Shown one piece after another: positions 40,400-48,877 of a stretch of DNA of 64,000 nucleotides. Every line of letters starts with the position of its first letter. The first letter of the stretch is position 1. The notes under the pieces are model-generated. The model searched no databases. It was not told the origin of the DNA and worked only from the letters and a program-made list of their open reading frames with translations. The DNA is from Streptomyces filipinensis (GTDB taxonomy: Bacteria > Actinomycetota > Actinomycetes > Streptomycetales > Streptomycetaceae): contig NZ_BMTD01000021.1 of NCBI RefSeq assembly GCF_014649495.1, positions 62,001 to 126,000 of the forward strand, in the 5' to 3' direction. A program made the position numbers and the translations under genes.

Positions 40400-41682
40400 G
40401 CTCGCTCCTTCGCCCGGTGCGCGTGGGGGAGTGGGGTGGCTGTGGCGACGGCCCGGCCAAGCGCCCGCAGGGCCTCGTCGACCTGGTCGGCGTTCACCGT
40501 CAGCGCGGGCAGCAGCCGCAGCACGTTGCGCACCGGCCCGCCGATCTGCAGCAGCAGCCCCTGGCCGATCGCCTCCTGCTGCACGCGCAGCGCCGCGGCG
40601 GGATCCGGCTGCCCGTCCGCGGTGGACAGCTCCCAGCCGAGCATGAGGCCGAGCCCGCGCACATCGCCGGTGATGTCGTGGTCGGCTGCGATACGCCTGA
40701 GGCCGTCGGCGAGCGCGCGGCCCCTCAGGGCCGCGTTCGCCACCAGCTCTTCTTGCTCGATGACGTCCAGCGTGGCCAGCGCCGCCGCGCACGCCACCGC
40801 GTTGCCGCCGTACGTCCCGCCCTGGGAGCCCGCGGGTGCCGCACTCATCAGCTTGTCCGAGGTGGCCATCACGGACAGCGGAAGCCCGCTGGTCATTCCC
40901 TTGGCCGCCACCAGGATGTCGGGCTCGACACCGAAGTGCTGGTGCCCCCAGAACCGTCCGGTGCGGCCGAACCCGGTCTGCACCTCGTCCATCACGAGCA
41001 GGAATCCGTGGCGGTCGGCGCGCTCGCGCAGCCCCTGCAGGAAGGCGCTGTTGGCCGGGATGAACCCGCCCTCGCCCAGCACCGGCTCCACGATGAGGGC
41101 CGCGGTGTCCTCGGGGGCCGTCACCGTCGCCAGCAGGAAGTCGAGCTCCTGCAGCGCGAAGCGGGTGGCCTCCTCCTCGTTCCAGCCGTACCGGTAGGCG
41201 GCCGGGAACGGCGCGATGTTCACCCCGCCCATCAGCGGCGCGTATCCGGTGCGAAAACGCGGGCTGGACGTGGTCATCGACGCGGCGCCCACCGTACGGC
41301 CGTGAAAACCGCCGTGGAACACGATGACGTTCGCACGCCCCGTGGCCTGCCGGCACAGCCGCAGCGCCGACTCCATGGCCTCACTGCCGGAGTTGGCGAA
41401 GAACAGGGACTGCAGGCGGGCCGGAAGCACCTGTCCCAGCCGCTCGCACAGATCGAGCAGCGGGCGGTGCCGCACGGTCACGTACTGACCGTGGATCAGC
41501 TTGCCGGCCTGCTCCGCTATCGCGCTCACCACCGCGGGGTGGCAGTGTCCCGTGCTGGTGACGCCGATCCCCGCGGTGAAGTCCAGATACCGCCGTCCGT
41601 CCTCCCCGAACACCTCCAGCCCTCTGGCACGGCTGACGGTCACCGGGGTCGCCTGTTTGAGAACGGGTGATAAGCGTGCCAT
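40396..41682 (-). CDS. Class III PLP aminotransferase (GABA/ornithine type)
   Basis: A 428-aa omega-aminotransferase. It has YLDFTAGIGVTSTGHCHPAV, SLFFANSGSEAMESALRL at the phosphate cup and FHGGFHGRTVGAAS. The cofactor Asp is in FLLVMDEVQTGFGRTG, and the Schiff-base Lys is in ILVAAKGMTSGLPLS (about residue 260). Family members transaminate distal amines of GABA, ornithine, lysine or diaminobutyrate. Coupled to the aminomutase (ATGA), it may prepare the mutase substrate or process its product. The start at MARLSPVL has GGAGGGGAAGG upstream. Codon 4 is TTA, so translation should depend on the bldA tRNA. The operon diverges from the clavaminate-synthase-like gene across two ARE-like sites. Confidence 0.9.
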   Translation of the reverse strand: MARLSPVLKQATPVTVSRARGLEVFGEDGRRYLDFTAGIGVTSTGHCHPAVVSAIAEQAGKLIHGQYVTVRHRPLLDLCERLGQVLPARLQSLFFANSGSEAMESALRLCRQATGRANVIVFHGGFHGRTVGAASMTTSSPRFRTGYAPLMGGVNIAPFPAAYRYGWNEEEATRFALQELDFLLATVTAPEDTAALIVEPVLGEGGFIPANSAFLQGLRERADRHGFLLVMDEVQTGFGRTGRFWGHQHFGVEPDILVAAKGMTSGLPLSVMATSDKLMSAAPAGSQGGTYGGNAVACAAALATLDVIEQEELVANAALRGRALADGLRRIAADHDITGDVRGLGLMLGWELSTADGQPDPAAALRVQQEAIGQGLLLQIGGPVRNVLRLLPALTVNADQVDEALRALGRAVATATPLPHAHRAKERA

Positions 41683-41737
41683 GGCCGGGCCTTCCCCTCC
41701 GCGTCGTCGCACCCCTGTGGCGCTCCGCCGCCAGCTG

Positions 41738-41780
41738 ACGGTAGTCAGACCGATCACAAAAGACAACCGGATAGTCGGTT
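41738..41780 (-). promoter_or_regulatory. ARE-like operator copy 3 and candidate leftward promoter
   Basis: Operator AACCGGATAGTCGGTT (41765-41780). On the minus strand TTGTCT (41766-41761) overlaps the operator edge and is followed after 17 bp by TACCGT (41743-41738), a plausible promoter for the aminotransferase-aminomutase operon. The operator match is stronger than the promoter match. Confidence 0.6.
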
Positions 41781-41898
41781 TTAATCCTGGGTCAGGGGAG
41801 GTTCGCCGAGGAGGCGCCAGGGTGGATACCGGCCGTTTCCGTCAGGGACGCCCCCGGAACGCCCGGAAGTACGCCGATCAAGTGTGCAGCGCGGCCAG

Positions 41899-41927
41899 TT
41901 GACAGAACCACACGGTCGGTTTTCGAT
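41899..41927 (+). promoter_or_regulatory. Promoter with embedded ARE-like operator, copy 4
   Basis: A -35 TTGACA (41899-41904), 17-bp spacer and -10 TTCGAT (41922-41927), with operator AACCACACGGTCGGTT (41906-41921) filling the spacer. The architecture is identical to the promoter at 35419. It drives the 2OG oxygenase-FMN oxidase-EamA operon, with a leader of about 100 nt. Confidence 0.7.
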
Positions 41928-42031
41928 TGGTGGTCGGCCACCACGCCGCCTCACACCCACCCGCGGCATGGCACCAGGAGCACCCGTTGTTGACCACCTG
42001 CCGACGACGCAGGGGAATTGCGAGGCACCCG

Positions 42032-42991
42032 ATGACTGCGCCGCTATTGGAACTGACCGACCAGGAACGCACTGTCCTGTGGGACCGGGCCGAAGACGTC
42101 GTACACCACGGCCCCCAGGCCGCCGGCGCCGACGCCCTGCCCGCACGGATCCGCCACACCGTCCAGCGCTTCGGCGAGGACTCGGGCAAGACGGGCTACC
42201 TGCTGCTGCGCGGCCTGGAGATCGGCCAGCTCCCGCCCACCCACCAGGGCGGCCACCCCGCCACCCTGCCGCACCACGGCACCGCCGGCCTGGGCATGCT
42301 CATCGCCGAAACCCTCGGCACCATGATCGGCTACGCCGACGAGAAAAGCGGTGAACTGGTCCACAACGTGCAGCCCCTGCCCGGCGAGGAACAACGCATC
42401 GAGGGCTCCGGATCGGTCGCGTTCGACTTCCACATCGAAAACGTCCACCACGCGCTGCGCCCCGACTTCATCGGCCTGATCTGCCTGCGACAGGACCACG
42501 ACCGCGTCGCCGCCACCCGCATCTCCTCCTGCCGGGAAGCCGTCGAACTGCTCAAACCCGAAACGCTCGAAACACTGCGGCAGTGCCAGTTCTACAGCAA
42601 CTACCCGGGCTCCTTCACCAGGGACACCACCGTCGAACCCGCACCGGCCGGCCCCCACCCGGTCCTCTTCGGCAACGCCGACAAGCCGTTCATGCGCTTC
42701 AACTCCCACAACACCGTCTCCCTGAGCAAAGCGGGCCGCACCGCCCTGCGCGCGCTGGCCGAGGCACTGGAGGAGGTCTGCCACGAAGTCATCATGCAGC
42801 CGGGCGACTGCGCCCTCCTGGACAACCACGTCGCCGCCCACGGACGCTCGGCGTTCACCCCCCGCTACGACGGACACGACCGGTGGCTGCGACGCTTCTA
42901 CGCGATCAAGTCCATTCCCCGCTCCGTGCTGCACATGATGGACGGATCGCGCGTCATCCCGCCGATCCCGGCGATCAACGGCATCTGGTGA
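42032..42991 (+). CDS. Clavaminate-synthase-like Fe(II)/2OG oxygenase
   Basis: A 319-aa oxygenase of the clavaminate synthase/VioC/AsnO group. The metal site shows the HxE variant typical of that group in FDFHIENVHHALRPDF (about residue 138). The distal His is in LLDNHVAAHGRSAF, followed by the 2OG-binding Arg in DRWLRRFYAIK. Characterised relatives hydroxylate the beta or gamma carbon of free arginine, asparagine or other basic or amide amino acids. With a second, unrelated 2OG oxygenase at 35.5 kb under the same type of operator, the product is probably a poly-hydroxylated amino acid. It lies upstream of, and is co-directional with, the FMN oxidase gene (18-bp gap). Confidence 0.88.
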   Translation: MTAPLLELTDQERTVLWDRAEDVVHHGPQAAGADALPARIRHTVQRFGEDSGKTGYLLLRGLEIGQLPPTHQGGHPATLPHHGTAGLGMLIAETLGTMIGYADEKSGELVHNVQPLPGEEQRIEGSGSVAFDFHIENVHHALRPDFIGLICLRQDHDRVAATRISSCREAVELLKPETLETLRQCQFYSNYPGSFTRDTTVEPAPAGPHPVLFGNADKPFMRFNSHNTVSLSKAGRTALRALAEALEEVCHEVIMQPGDCALLDNHVAAHGRSAFTPRYDGHDRWLRRFYAIKSIPRSVLHMMDGSRVIPPIPAINGIW

Positions 42992-43008
42992 AGGGGCAGG
43001 AGACACCG

Positions 43009-44103
43009 GTGAACGAACTCGACTCGCTGCTCTCACTCGCCGACTTCGAGCAGCGGTGGATGGCCGAGGCCGACCCGCCCATCGCCCAGTACGTGGCGGG
43101 CGGGGCCGGCTCGGACGGCGCGGTCGCCGCCAACACCGCCGCGTTCGACGAGGTGTGGCTGCAACCACGAGGGCTGCACGACGGCCCCGACGCACTCGAC
43201 ACCTCCGTCACGGTGCTGGGCCACACCCTCACCATGCCGCTGCTGCTCGCCCCCACGAGCCCCCAGCGGCTGGTGCACCCGGACGCCGAACTGGCCACCG
43301 CCCGCGCAGCCGCCGGGCACGGCCTGCTCTCGCTCGTCAGCACCGACTCGCACTACCCCTACGCCGAGATCACCCAGGCGGCACCCGGACGGACCTGGTT
43401 CCAGCTGTTCGCCTACCGCTCCCGCAGAGACGTCGAGGCCACCTTGGAGTACGCCGAGACCTGCGGGGCCTCGGCGATCGTCGTCACCGTCGACGCGTCG
43501 TTCGCAGCGCGCCGGCTGACCACCCGCCGGGCCGGGTACCGGCTGCCCGAGACGGTCGACTACGGCACCCTGCGCACCCTGGGCATCCTGCAGGGCGCCC
43601 CACCGGCCGGCGGACGGCACGACAAGCTCCCCCTCACCTTCGCCGACCTGGAGTGGATCCGCGGCCGCACCCGCCTGCCCCTGCTGGTCAAGGGCGTGCT
43701 GCGCCCCCATGACGCCAAGCGCTGCCTCGAACTGGGCACGGACGCGACCATCGTCTCCAACCACGGCGGCCGCCAGCTGGACGGCGTCGTACCCGCCCTG
43801 TTCGCCCTGCGCGCGGTCGTCGAATCGGTACCGGAAGATCACCCGGTGCTCCTGGACGGCGGAGTCCGCTCCGGGACCGACCTCGCCAAGGCGATCGCGC
43901 TCGGCGCACGGGCCGTGTGCATCGGCAGACCCTACCTCTGGGGCCTCGGACTCGGCGGCCGGCACGGGGTGGAACGCGTACTGGACATCCTGCACGCCGA
44001 GTTCAGCGACGCCCTGCTGCAGCTGGGCATCACCACGGTGGACCAGCTGGACGAGACGTTCGTGACCGCAGCGCGCCGCCTGGCGCCCGTGGCCGCCGGC
44101 TGA
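43009..44103 (+). CDS. FMN-dependent alpha-hydroxy acid oxidase
   Basis: A 364-aa TIM-barrel flavoprotein of the glycolate/lactate oxidase family. It has LAPTSPQRLVHPDAELATARAA and WFQLFAYRSRRDVEATL for FMN binding, and LPLLVKGVLRPHDAKR with the catalytic Lys. VSNHGGRQLDG carries the catalytic His and Arg, and VLLDGGVRSGTDLAKAIALGARAV is the phosphate site. It would oxidise an alpha-hydroxy acid to a keto acid with O2 or another acceptor. In this cassette it could make the keto acid that the class III aminotransferase aminates (inference). The GTG start has AGGAG six bases upstream. Confidence 0.9.
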   Translation: MNELDSLLSLADFEQRWMAEADPPIAQYVAGGAGSDGAVAANTAAFDEVWLQPRGLHDGPDALDTSVTVLGHTLTMPLLLAPTSPQRLVHPDAELATARAAAGHGLLSLVSTDSHYPYAEITQAAPGRTWFQLFAYRSRRDVEATLEYAETCGASAIVVTVDASFAARRLTTRRAGYRLPETVDYGTLRTLGILQGAPPAGGRHDKLPLTFADLEWIRGRTRLPLLVKGVLRPHDAKRCLELGTDATIVSNHGGRQLDGVVPALFALRAVVESVPEDHPVLLDGGVRSGTDLAKAIALGARAVCIGRPYLWGLGLGGRHGVERVLDILHAEFSDALLQLGITTVDQLDETFVTAARRLAPVAAG

Positions 44104-44138
44104 CCCGGCCCACGAAGACCCGAGGAAGCAACAGCGCG

Positions 44139-45122
44139 GTGACGGCTTCGAAGACACACACCGGTACACCCCCCTCGCCCGTGGGCACCCGCGGCGAGCC
44201 CGAAGAGGGCCAAACCCTCCCCGGGCTCGCCCTGGCGGTCGCGGCCGCCGTCGCGATGGGCGGCGCGGCACCGGCGCTCAAGGCCCTGGGCGCGGCCGGT
44301 CTGTCGGCAGTCAACATCATCCAGGCCCGGGCGGTCGTGGGCGCCGCGCTGCTGATGCTCCTCGCCGCCGCGGTGCACCGCAAACGCCTGCGCATCCACC
44401 CGCGCGACTGGTGGCTGGTCCTGCTGTACGGCACGGTCAGCCTCGCCCTGAACCAGGTCGCCTTCACCATGGCCGTGACCCGGCTCCCGGTGGGCATCGC
44501 CCTGCTGGTGGAGTACCTCTCCCCGGTGCTGGTCGCCCTCTGGGTACGGCTCGTCCAGCGCAAACAGCTCTCCGGCCTCGTCTGGGCGGGCATCGCGCTC
44601 ACCCTCGGCGGCCTGGCGCTGACCGGGAAGGTCTTCTCCGGCGGCGGCCCCGACCGCCTCGGCCTGGCGCTGGCGCTGCTCGCCGCACTGACCCTGGCCG
44701 GCCGCTTCCTGCTCGCCGAACGAGGCCTGCGCAGATACGAACCGCTGGTGATGTCGGCATGGGGCACCACCGTGGGCGCCGCGACCCTCACACTCGTCGG
44801 ACTCTTCGACCCCTTCCCCTTCGACGCCCTTGACCGCACCTCCCCCCTCAACGGCTGGTCCGTGCCCCTGTGGGTGCTGGTGATCTGGGTGGGCGCGATC
44901 GGCATGGCCGCAGGACTGGCGCTCGCCGTCGCCGCACAGCGCCGCCTGCCGCCGACCTCGGCCAGCCTGATGCTCACCCTCGAAGTGGTGGCCGGAGCCG
45001 TCCTCGCCTACCTCGTCCTCGGCGAGGTCCTGACACCGGCACAGCTGATCGGATCCTTGCTGATGCTCCTGGGCATCGTGCTCGCCCAACTCGCCACCAT
45101 CCGCCGCCGCCCGCCCCGCTGA
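44139..45122 (+). CDS. EamA/DMT-family exporter
   Basis: A 327-aa membrane protein with ten hydrophobic helices in two EamA repeats (first half LALAVAAAVAMGGAAPALKAL onward; second half after GGGPDRLGLALALLAALTLAG). RhaT/YdcZ-like DMT proteins export amino acids and small metabolites. It is third in the operon with the two oxidases and is the likely export route for a modified amino acid, adding to the MFS pump at 37.7 kb. The start is GTG with GAGGAAG nearby. Confidence 0.85.
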   Translation: MTASKTHTGTPPSPVGTRGEPEEGQTLPGLALAVAAAVAMGGAAPALKALGAAGLSAVNIIQARAVVGAALLMLLAAAVHRKRLRIHPRDWWLVLLYGTVSLALNQVAFTMAVTRLPVGIALLVEYLSPVLVALWVRLVQRKQLSGLVWAGIALTLGGLALTGKVFSGGGPDRLGLALALLAALTLAGRFLLAERGLRRYEPLVMSAWGTTVGAATLTLVGLFDPFPFDALDRTSPLNGWSVPLWVLVIWVGAIGMAAGLALAVAAQRRLPPTSASLMLTLEVVAGAVLAYLVLGEVLTPAQLIGSLLMLLGIVLAQLATIRRRPPR

Positions 45123-45239
45123 CCCGCCCCCAAGACCCGGCCCCGCCCCACCGGGCCGGCAGACGCCGCACCAGCCACACCCCCCGCCGATCCACGGCCA
45201 AGTCCCCCCACACCACGCGCACACCAGCCATCATGAGAC

Positions 45240-46130
45240 ATGCGCCCGCACGACTGGCACCTCACACAAGACGTCGACGACTTCCTCGCCCGAGCCGGCA
45301 CCTTCCTGCGCTCGCGCCCCGCCCTGCACACCATGCCGCTCACGGTGACCGAGAAACTGCGAACGAACCCACCGGCCGCCGAAACCCCCCTGTTCGGCCG
45401 CCTGGAGCACGCAGGCGAAGTCCACGCCACCTTCTACCAGCGCACCCCCACCGGCCCCCTGAGCCCGACCCCCCTCACCCGCGAGCAGGCCGACACACTC
45501 GCCACCCGCCTGGCCCACCTCGGCCACCGCGTTCGCGGCGTCAGCGCGGACCACGACACCGCCACCGCCTTCGCCGACGCCTGGCAGCGGCACACAGGCG
45601 CAACGCCCACACCCGGCACACGGATCCGTCTCTACCGGCTCGACACGCTCACCCCACCCGAACCGGCCCCCCAGGGCCGCGCCCGCACCGCCGGCCCACA
45701 GGACCACGACCAACTCGTACGCTGGTGCGGCGAGTTCGTCGACACCGTGGGAGAAGTCCCCGCCGTCGACGCCGCCTCCTGGGCCGGCTCGCGCTTCGCC
45801 GACCGCCACTTCACCTTCTGGCAGACACCGCAGGGCACCCCCGTCTCCATGGCCGCCGCCACGTCGATGATCGCCGGCATGGTCCGGGTGGACCCCGTCT
45901 ACACCCCCGCCCACCTGCGGGGCCGCGGCTACGCAGGCGCCGTGACCGCGGAGGTGAGCCGGGCCGCGCTGGCCGCCGGCGCGAAGGACGTCGTGCTCTT
46001 CGCCGACCCGGCCAACCCCACCAGCAACGCCCTCTACCAGCGCATCGGATACGTCCCGGTCGCCGCATGGACCGTGTACGACTTCTCCCACGCCGCACCA
46101 CAGACCGGTCCCGGCGCGTGCCTGGCATAG
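45240..46130 (+). CDS. GNAT family N-acetyltransferase
   Basis: A 296-aa protein whose C-terminal 120 residues form a GNAT domain. The acetyl-CoA loop is VYTPAHLRGRGYAGAVTAEV, and the C-terminal strand is FADPANPTSNALYQRIGYVPV. The N-terminal half lacks obvious motifs, consistent with two-lobed GNATs. It acetylates an unidentified amine or hydroxyl. No good Shine-Dalgarno precedes the ATG. A 117-bp gap separates it from the exporter gene, and it does not carry an ARE-like site, so membership in the cassette is uncertain; a self-resistance role is possible. Confidence 0.8.
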   Translation: MRPHDWHLTQDVDDFLARAGTFLRSRPALHTMPLTVTEKLRTNPPAAETPLFGRLEHAGEVHATFYQRTPTGPLSPTPLTREQADTLATRLAHLGHRVRGVSADHDTATAFADAWQRHTGATPTPGTRIRLYRLDTLTPPEPAPQGRARTAGPQDHDQLVRWCGEFVDTVGEVPAVDAASWAGSRFADRHFTFWQTPQGTPVSMAAATSMIAGMVRVDPVYTPAHLRGRGYAGAVTAEVSRAALAAGAKDVVLFADPANPTSNALYQRIGYVPVAAWTVYDFSHAAPQTGPGACLA

Positions 46131-46192
46131 GGTGGTGCTGACCGACTCGATCATGTCCGTGACGCGGACAGGCAGGAACCCGAGGAGTCTTC

Positions 46193-46507
46193 GTGCCCAT
46201 CGTCGTCGCCACCCTGCGGACCAAGCCCGGCCGCCGGGACGAAGTGCTCGCGGCGTTCCGTCGGCACGCTCCCGCCGTGCACGCCGAGCCCGGCTGCCTG
46301 CTCTACGCCGTCCACGCCGGCGAGGACCGTGTCACCGTCGTGGAGAACTGGGCCGACCAGGCCGCCCTCGACGCCCACTCGGCCGGAGCGGCGCTGGCCG
46401 CCCTGGGCGGGGAGATCGCGGGCGAGCTGGCCGGCCCGACGGATGTCGCGGTACTGGAGCCGGTGCCCACCGGTGACCCGGACAAGGGCCTGCTGCCCAC
46501 CACCTGA
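46193..46507 (+). CDS. Small antibiotic-biosynthesis-monooxygenase (ABM/YgiN-like) protein
   Basis: A 104-aa dimeric ferredoxin-like-fold protein. It has IVVATLRTKPGRRDEVLAAF, EPGCLLYAVH, VTVVENWADQAALDAHSAG and a C-terminal strand DVAVLEPV. The family includes cofactor-free monooxygenases that oxidise phenols to quinones, and quinol monooxygenase YgiN. Lying beside genes for 3-amino-4-hydroxybenzoate synthesis and a Rieske oxygenase, it could oxidise the aminophenol ring (inference). A generic housekeeping ABM protein is the alternative. The GTG start has GAGGAG six bases upstream. Confidence 0.82.
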   Translation: MPIVVATLRTKPGRRDEVLAAFRRHAPAVHAEPGCLLYAVHAGEDRVTVVENWADQAALDAHSAGAALAALGGEIAGELAGPTDVAVLEPVPTGDPDKGLLPTT

Positions 46508-46556
46508 GCCGGCCCCGCCCGGCCGCCGCCCCTCCCGAAGACCCCCGCACACCCCG

Positions 46557-47519
46557 TCACAGGTCCAGCACCAGGCGGGGTCCGCGGGAGCGGGAGACGC
46601 AGATGAGCATCAGGTCACCGGCCGCCCGCTCCTGCTCGGTCAGCAGGCTGTCGCGGTGTTCCACAGCGCCCTCCAGCACGGTGGTCTCACAGGTACCGCA
46701 GGTGCCCTCCTCACACGAGGCCAGCACGGCCACCCCCGCCTCCCGGACCGCCCTGAGCACCGAGGTCCCGGCAGGGACCAGCACCGACGTGCCGCTGCGC
46801 TTGAGGACGGCCTCGAAGCCCGCGTCGGCCCCCGCGGGCGCGGCGGCGGGCGCCGCGGCGGCGAACCGCTCGGTGTGCAGCGTCAGCCGGGGCAGGGCCG
46901 CACAGCGTTCCCGTACGGCGGCGAGCAGCGGCTCGGGGCCGCAGCAGTACACGCGCGCACCCGCAGGCGCCGGGGACAGCAGCGCGTCGATGTCGAGCGG
47001 TCCGCACTCGTCCTGCGGATGGACCGTGACACGCTCGCCGTAGGCCGCCAGTTCGGGCAGGAACGCCATGGACGCCCGGGTCCGGCCGCCGTAGGCCAGC
47101 CGCCAGCGGCTCTTGTCGCGCTCGGCCTGCGCGAGCATGGGCAGCAGCGGGGTGATGCCGATGCCGCCCGCGATGAACAGCAGGTCGTCCGCGGGCAGCA
47201 GGGGGAAGCGGTTGCGCGGGCCGGCGGCCCGCAGCCGCGTCCCCTCGACCACCTCGTCGTGCAGCTCCGCCGACCCGCCGCGCCCGCCGGCCTCGCGCAG
47301 CACGGCGATGCGCCAGGTGCCGGGCCGGTCCTCCCGGGCACACAGGGAGTACTGGCGCACGAGCCCGGAGGGCAGCACCAGATCGATATGGGCTCCCGCC
47401 GGCGCCGCGGGCAGTGCGCCGCCGTCGGCGGCCACGAGCTCCAGCCCCACCACGCCCGCGGCGAGTTCGCCGCGTTCGCCGACCCTAACCTCGAACGTGT
47501 CGTCGGCCATGTCCTCCAC
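46557..47519 (-). CDS. Ferredoxin-NAD(P)H reductase with C-terminal [2Fe-2S] domain (vanillate-demethylase-reductase type)
   Basis: A 320-aa reductase in class IA Rieske-system order. An FMN/FAD-binding barrel comes first (RQYSLCARED). The NAD domain follows (FIAGGIGITPLLPML; CCGPEPLLAAVRERC). A plant-type [2Fe-2S] ferredoxin closes the protein, with Cys spacing CEEGTCGTC...C. It passes electrons from NAD(P)H to the adjacent Rieske oxygenase. Starts are ambiguous: a GTG at 47519 with AAGGGG close upstream, or an ATG nine bases in, with GGAGG only two bases away. It follows the oxygenase gene by 40 bp, forming a two-component operon. Confidence 0.92.
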   Translation of the reverse strand: MEDMADDTFEVRVGERGELAAGVVGLELVAADGGALPAAPAGAHIDLVLPSGLVRQYSLCAREDRPGTWRIAVLREAGGRGGSAELHDEVVEGTRLRAAGPRNRFPLLPADDLLFIAGGIGITPLLPMLAQAERDKSRWRLAYGGRTRASMAFLPELAAYGERVTVHPQDECGPLDIDALLSPAPAGARVYCCGPEPLLAAVRERCAALPRLTLHTERFAAAAPAAAPAGADAGFEAVLKRSGTSVLVPAGTSVLRAVREAGVAVLASCEEGTCGTCETTVLEGAVEHRDSLLTEQERAAGDLMLICVSRSRGPRLVLDL

Positions 47520-47559
47520 CCACCCCTTCGGGGCTCCCCGCCGGCCGTCCGCCGGCCGG

Positions 47560-48579
47560 CTACCGGCTGATCCTGCGGATCATCTCGCGTGCCGCCAGGC
47601 CGCCCGCGTCGATCGCGACGCTCAGTTCCTGCGTCCCCGCCGGCTCGCCGGCCACGACCTGCTCCAGGACGGTCAGGGCGTCCAGGTCCTGCTGCACCAC
47701 TTCCCTGTTCATCGTCAGCAGCGCCTGGCTCACGGAGTCGTCGTCCAGGGCGAAGTCGCGGACCACCGCCCAGAAGTCCCAGGTGCTGTTCTCGGTCTCG
47801 GGGGTCAGACCGTGCACGATCTTGACGTGGGCGCCGCCCTCGTCCCCCCTGGGGCCGACCGGTGTGCCGTGCGGCGCGACCCGCACGTTGTTCACCCAGA
47901 ACGCGGGCGGCTGGAAGAACACGTCCTGCCAGCGGTCGATCGGTGTGGTGTACCCGGTGGTCTTCTCGTAGAAGGGCGGGCACGCCACGGCCTCCATGTG
48001 GCGGGAGAACGTGACCTGGTCACGCTCGTCGTCGACGTGGGTGGTGAACGGGGTGCGGGCGACCTCCGGTGTGCCGATCAGGCCGGCGTGCAGGTAGGTC
48101 TCGTGGGACAGGTCCATGAGGTTGTCCACCAGCAGGCTGTGGCGGAACGGTGAGTGCGCCATGTCCTCGACCGACGCCCACGCGGGATCGTCGAGCCAGT
48201 GCGCGTCGGGCACCAGGCGGGGATCGGCCTTGCTCTGGTCGCCGATCCAGATCCAGATCCACTTGTCCCGCTCCACCAGCTGGTAGCGCGGCACCCGCGC
48301 GGTGCGCGGAACACGGTCCTGGCCCGGCACGAAGGTGCAGGTTCCGGAGCAGTCGAAGACGAAGCCGTGGTAGCCGCACTCGATGGAGTCGTCCGTCAGC
48401 CGGCCCAGCGACAGCGGGTAGCGGCGGTGCACACAGCGGTCCGCCAGGGCCACGGGCTGTCCGTCCCGGCTGCGGTAGAGCACGATCGGCTCGCCGCATA
48501 TCGTCCGGCTCACCAGCGTCCGGCCCACCTCCTTGCTCCAGGCGGCGACATACCAATAGTTCTGCGCAAACGCACTCAT
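47560..48579 (-). CDS. Rieske non-haem iron oxygenase, vanillate O-demethylase type
   Basis: A 339-aa oxygenase alpha subunit. The Rieske cluster is CVHRRYPLSLGRL...CGYHGF (CxH...CxxH). The mononuclear iron site is NLMDLSHETYLHAG with Asp, His and His. Size and motifs fit the VanA group that demethylates or hydroxylates aromatic acids; relatives also oxidise aryl amines. Diverging from the GriI/GriH pair, it probably acts on 3-amino-4-hydroxybenzoate or a derivative. The start chosen (MSAFAQNYWYVAAW) has AGGAGAT upstream and excludes a non-homologous 36-residue extension. Confidence 0.92.
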   Translation of the reverse strand: MSAFAQNYWYVAAWSKEVGRTLVSRTICGEPIVLYRSRDGQPVALADRCVHRRYPLSLGRLTDDSIECGYHGFVFDCSGTCTFVPGQDRVPRTARVPRYQLVERDKWIWIWIGDQSKADPRLVPDAHWLDDPAWASVEDMAHSPFRHSLLVDNLMDLSHETYLHAGLIGTPEVARTPFTTHVDDERDQVTFSRHMEAVACPPFYEKTTGYTTPIDRWQDVFFQPPAFWVNNVRVAPHGTPVGPRGDEGGAHVKIVHGLTPETENSTWDFWAVVRDFALDDDSVSQALLTMNREVVQQDLDALTVLEQVVAGEPAGTQELSVAIDAGGLAAREMIRRISR

Positions 48580-48659
48580 CGAGATCTCCTGCACGTCGTT
48601 TTCCAAACGGCTGCCAATGGGGGAGGGGCGGCCAGTGCAGCGCAATTCGGCAGGGACCA

Positions 48660-48687
48660 ACGATACGGACGCCAAGTACCGTGTCAA
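48660..48687 (-). promoter_or_regulatory. Candidate promoter of the Rieske oxygenase operon
   Basis: On the minus strand TTGACA (48687-48682), 16 bp, TATCGT (48665-48660). It points toward the oxygenase start at 48579 with a leader of about 75 nt. It is in the roughly 300-bp divergent region shared with the griI-like gene, which also contains a CCTCAA/TTGAGG dyad at 48736-48761. Confidence 0.5.
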
Positions 48688-48877
48688 TCGCCTCCCGGAC
48701 GCTCAACTCGACGCCATTGATGGGAACTTGACTTTCCTCAATCATTACGACTTCCTTGAGGCACGTCCCGTCGACCAGGCGTTCGTGCGCACCGTTCCGG
48801 GACGTTCTCGCATCCATCTGCCGCCGCGACGGCCTCAATTGCGCCACGCGGTCCTGTCCGGCGTGAGAGGAGTCCCC

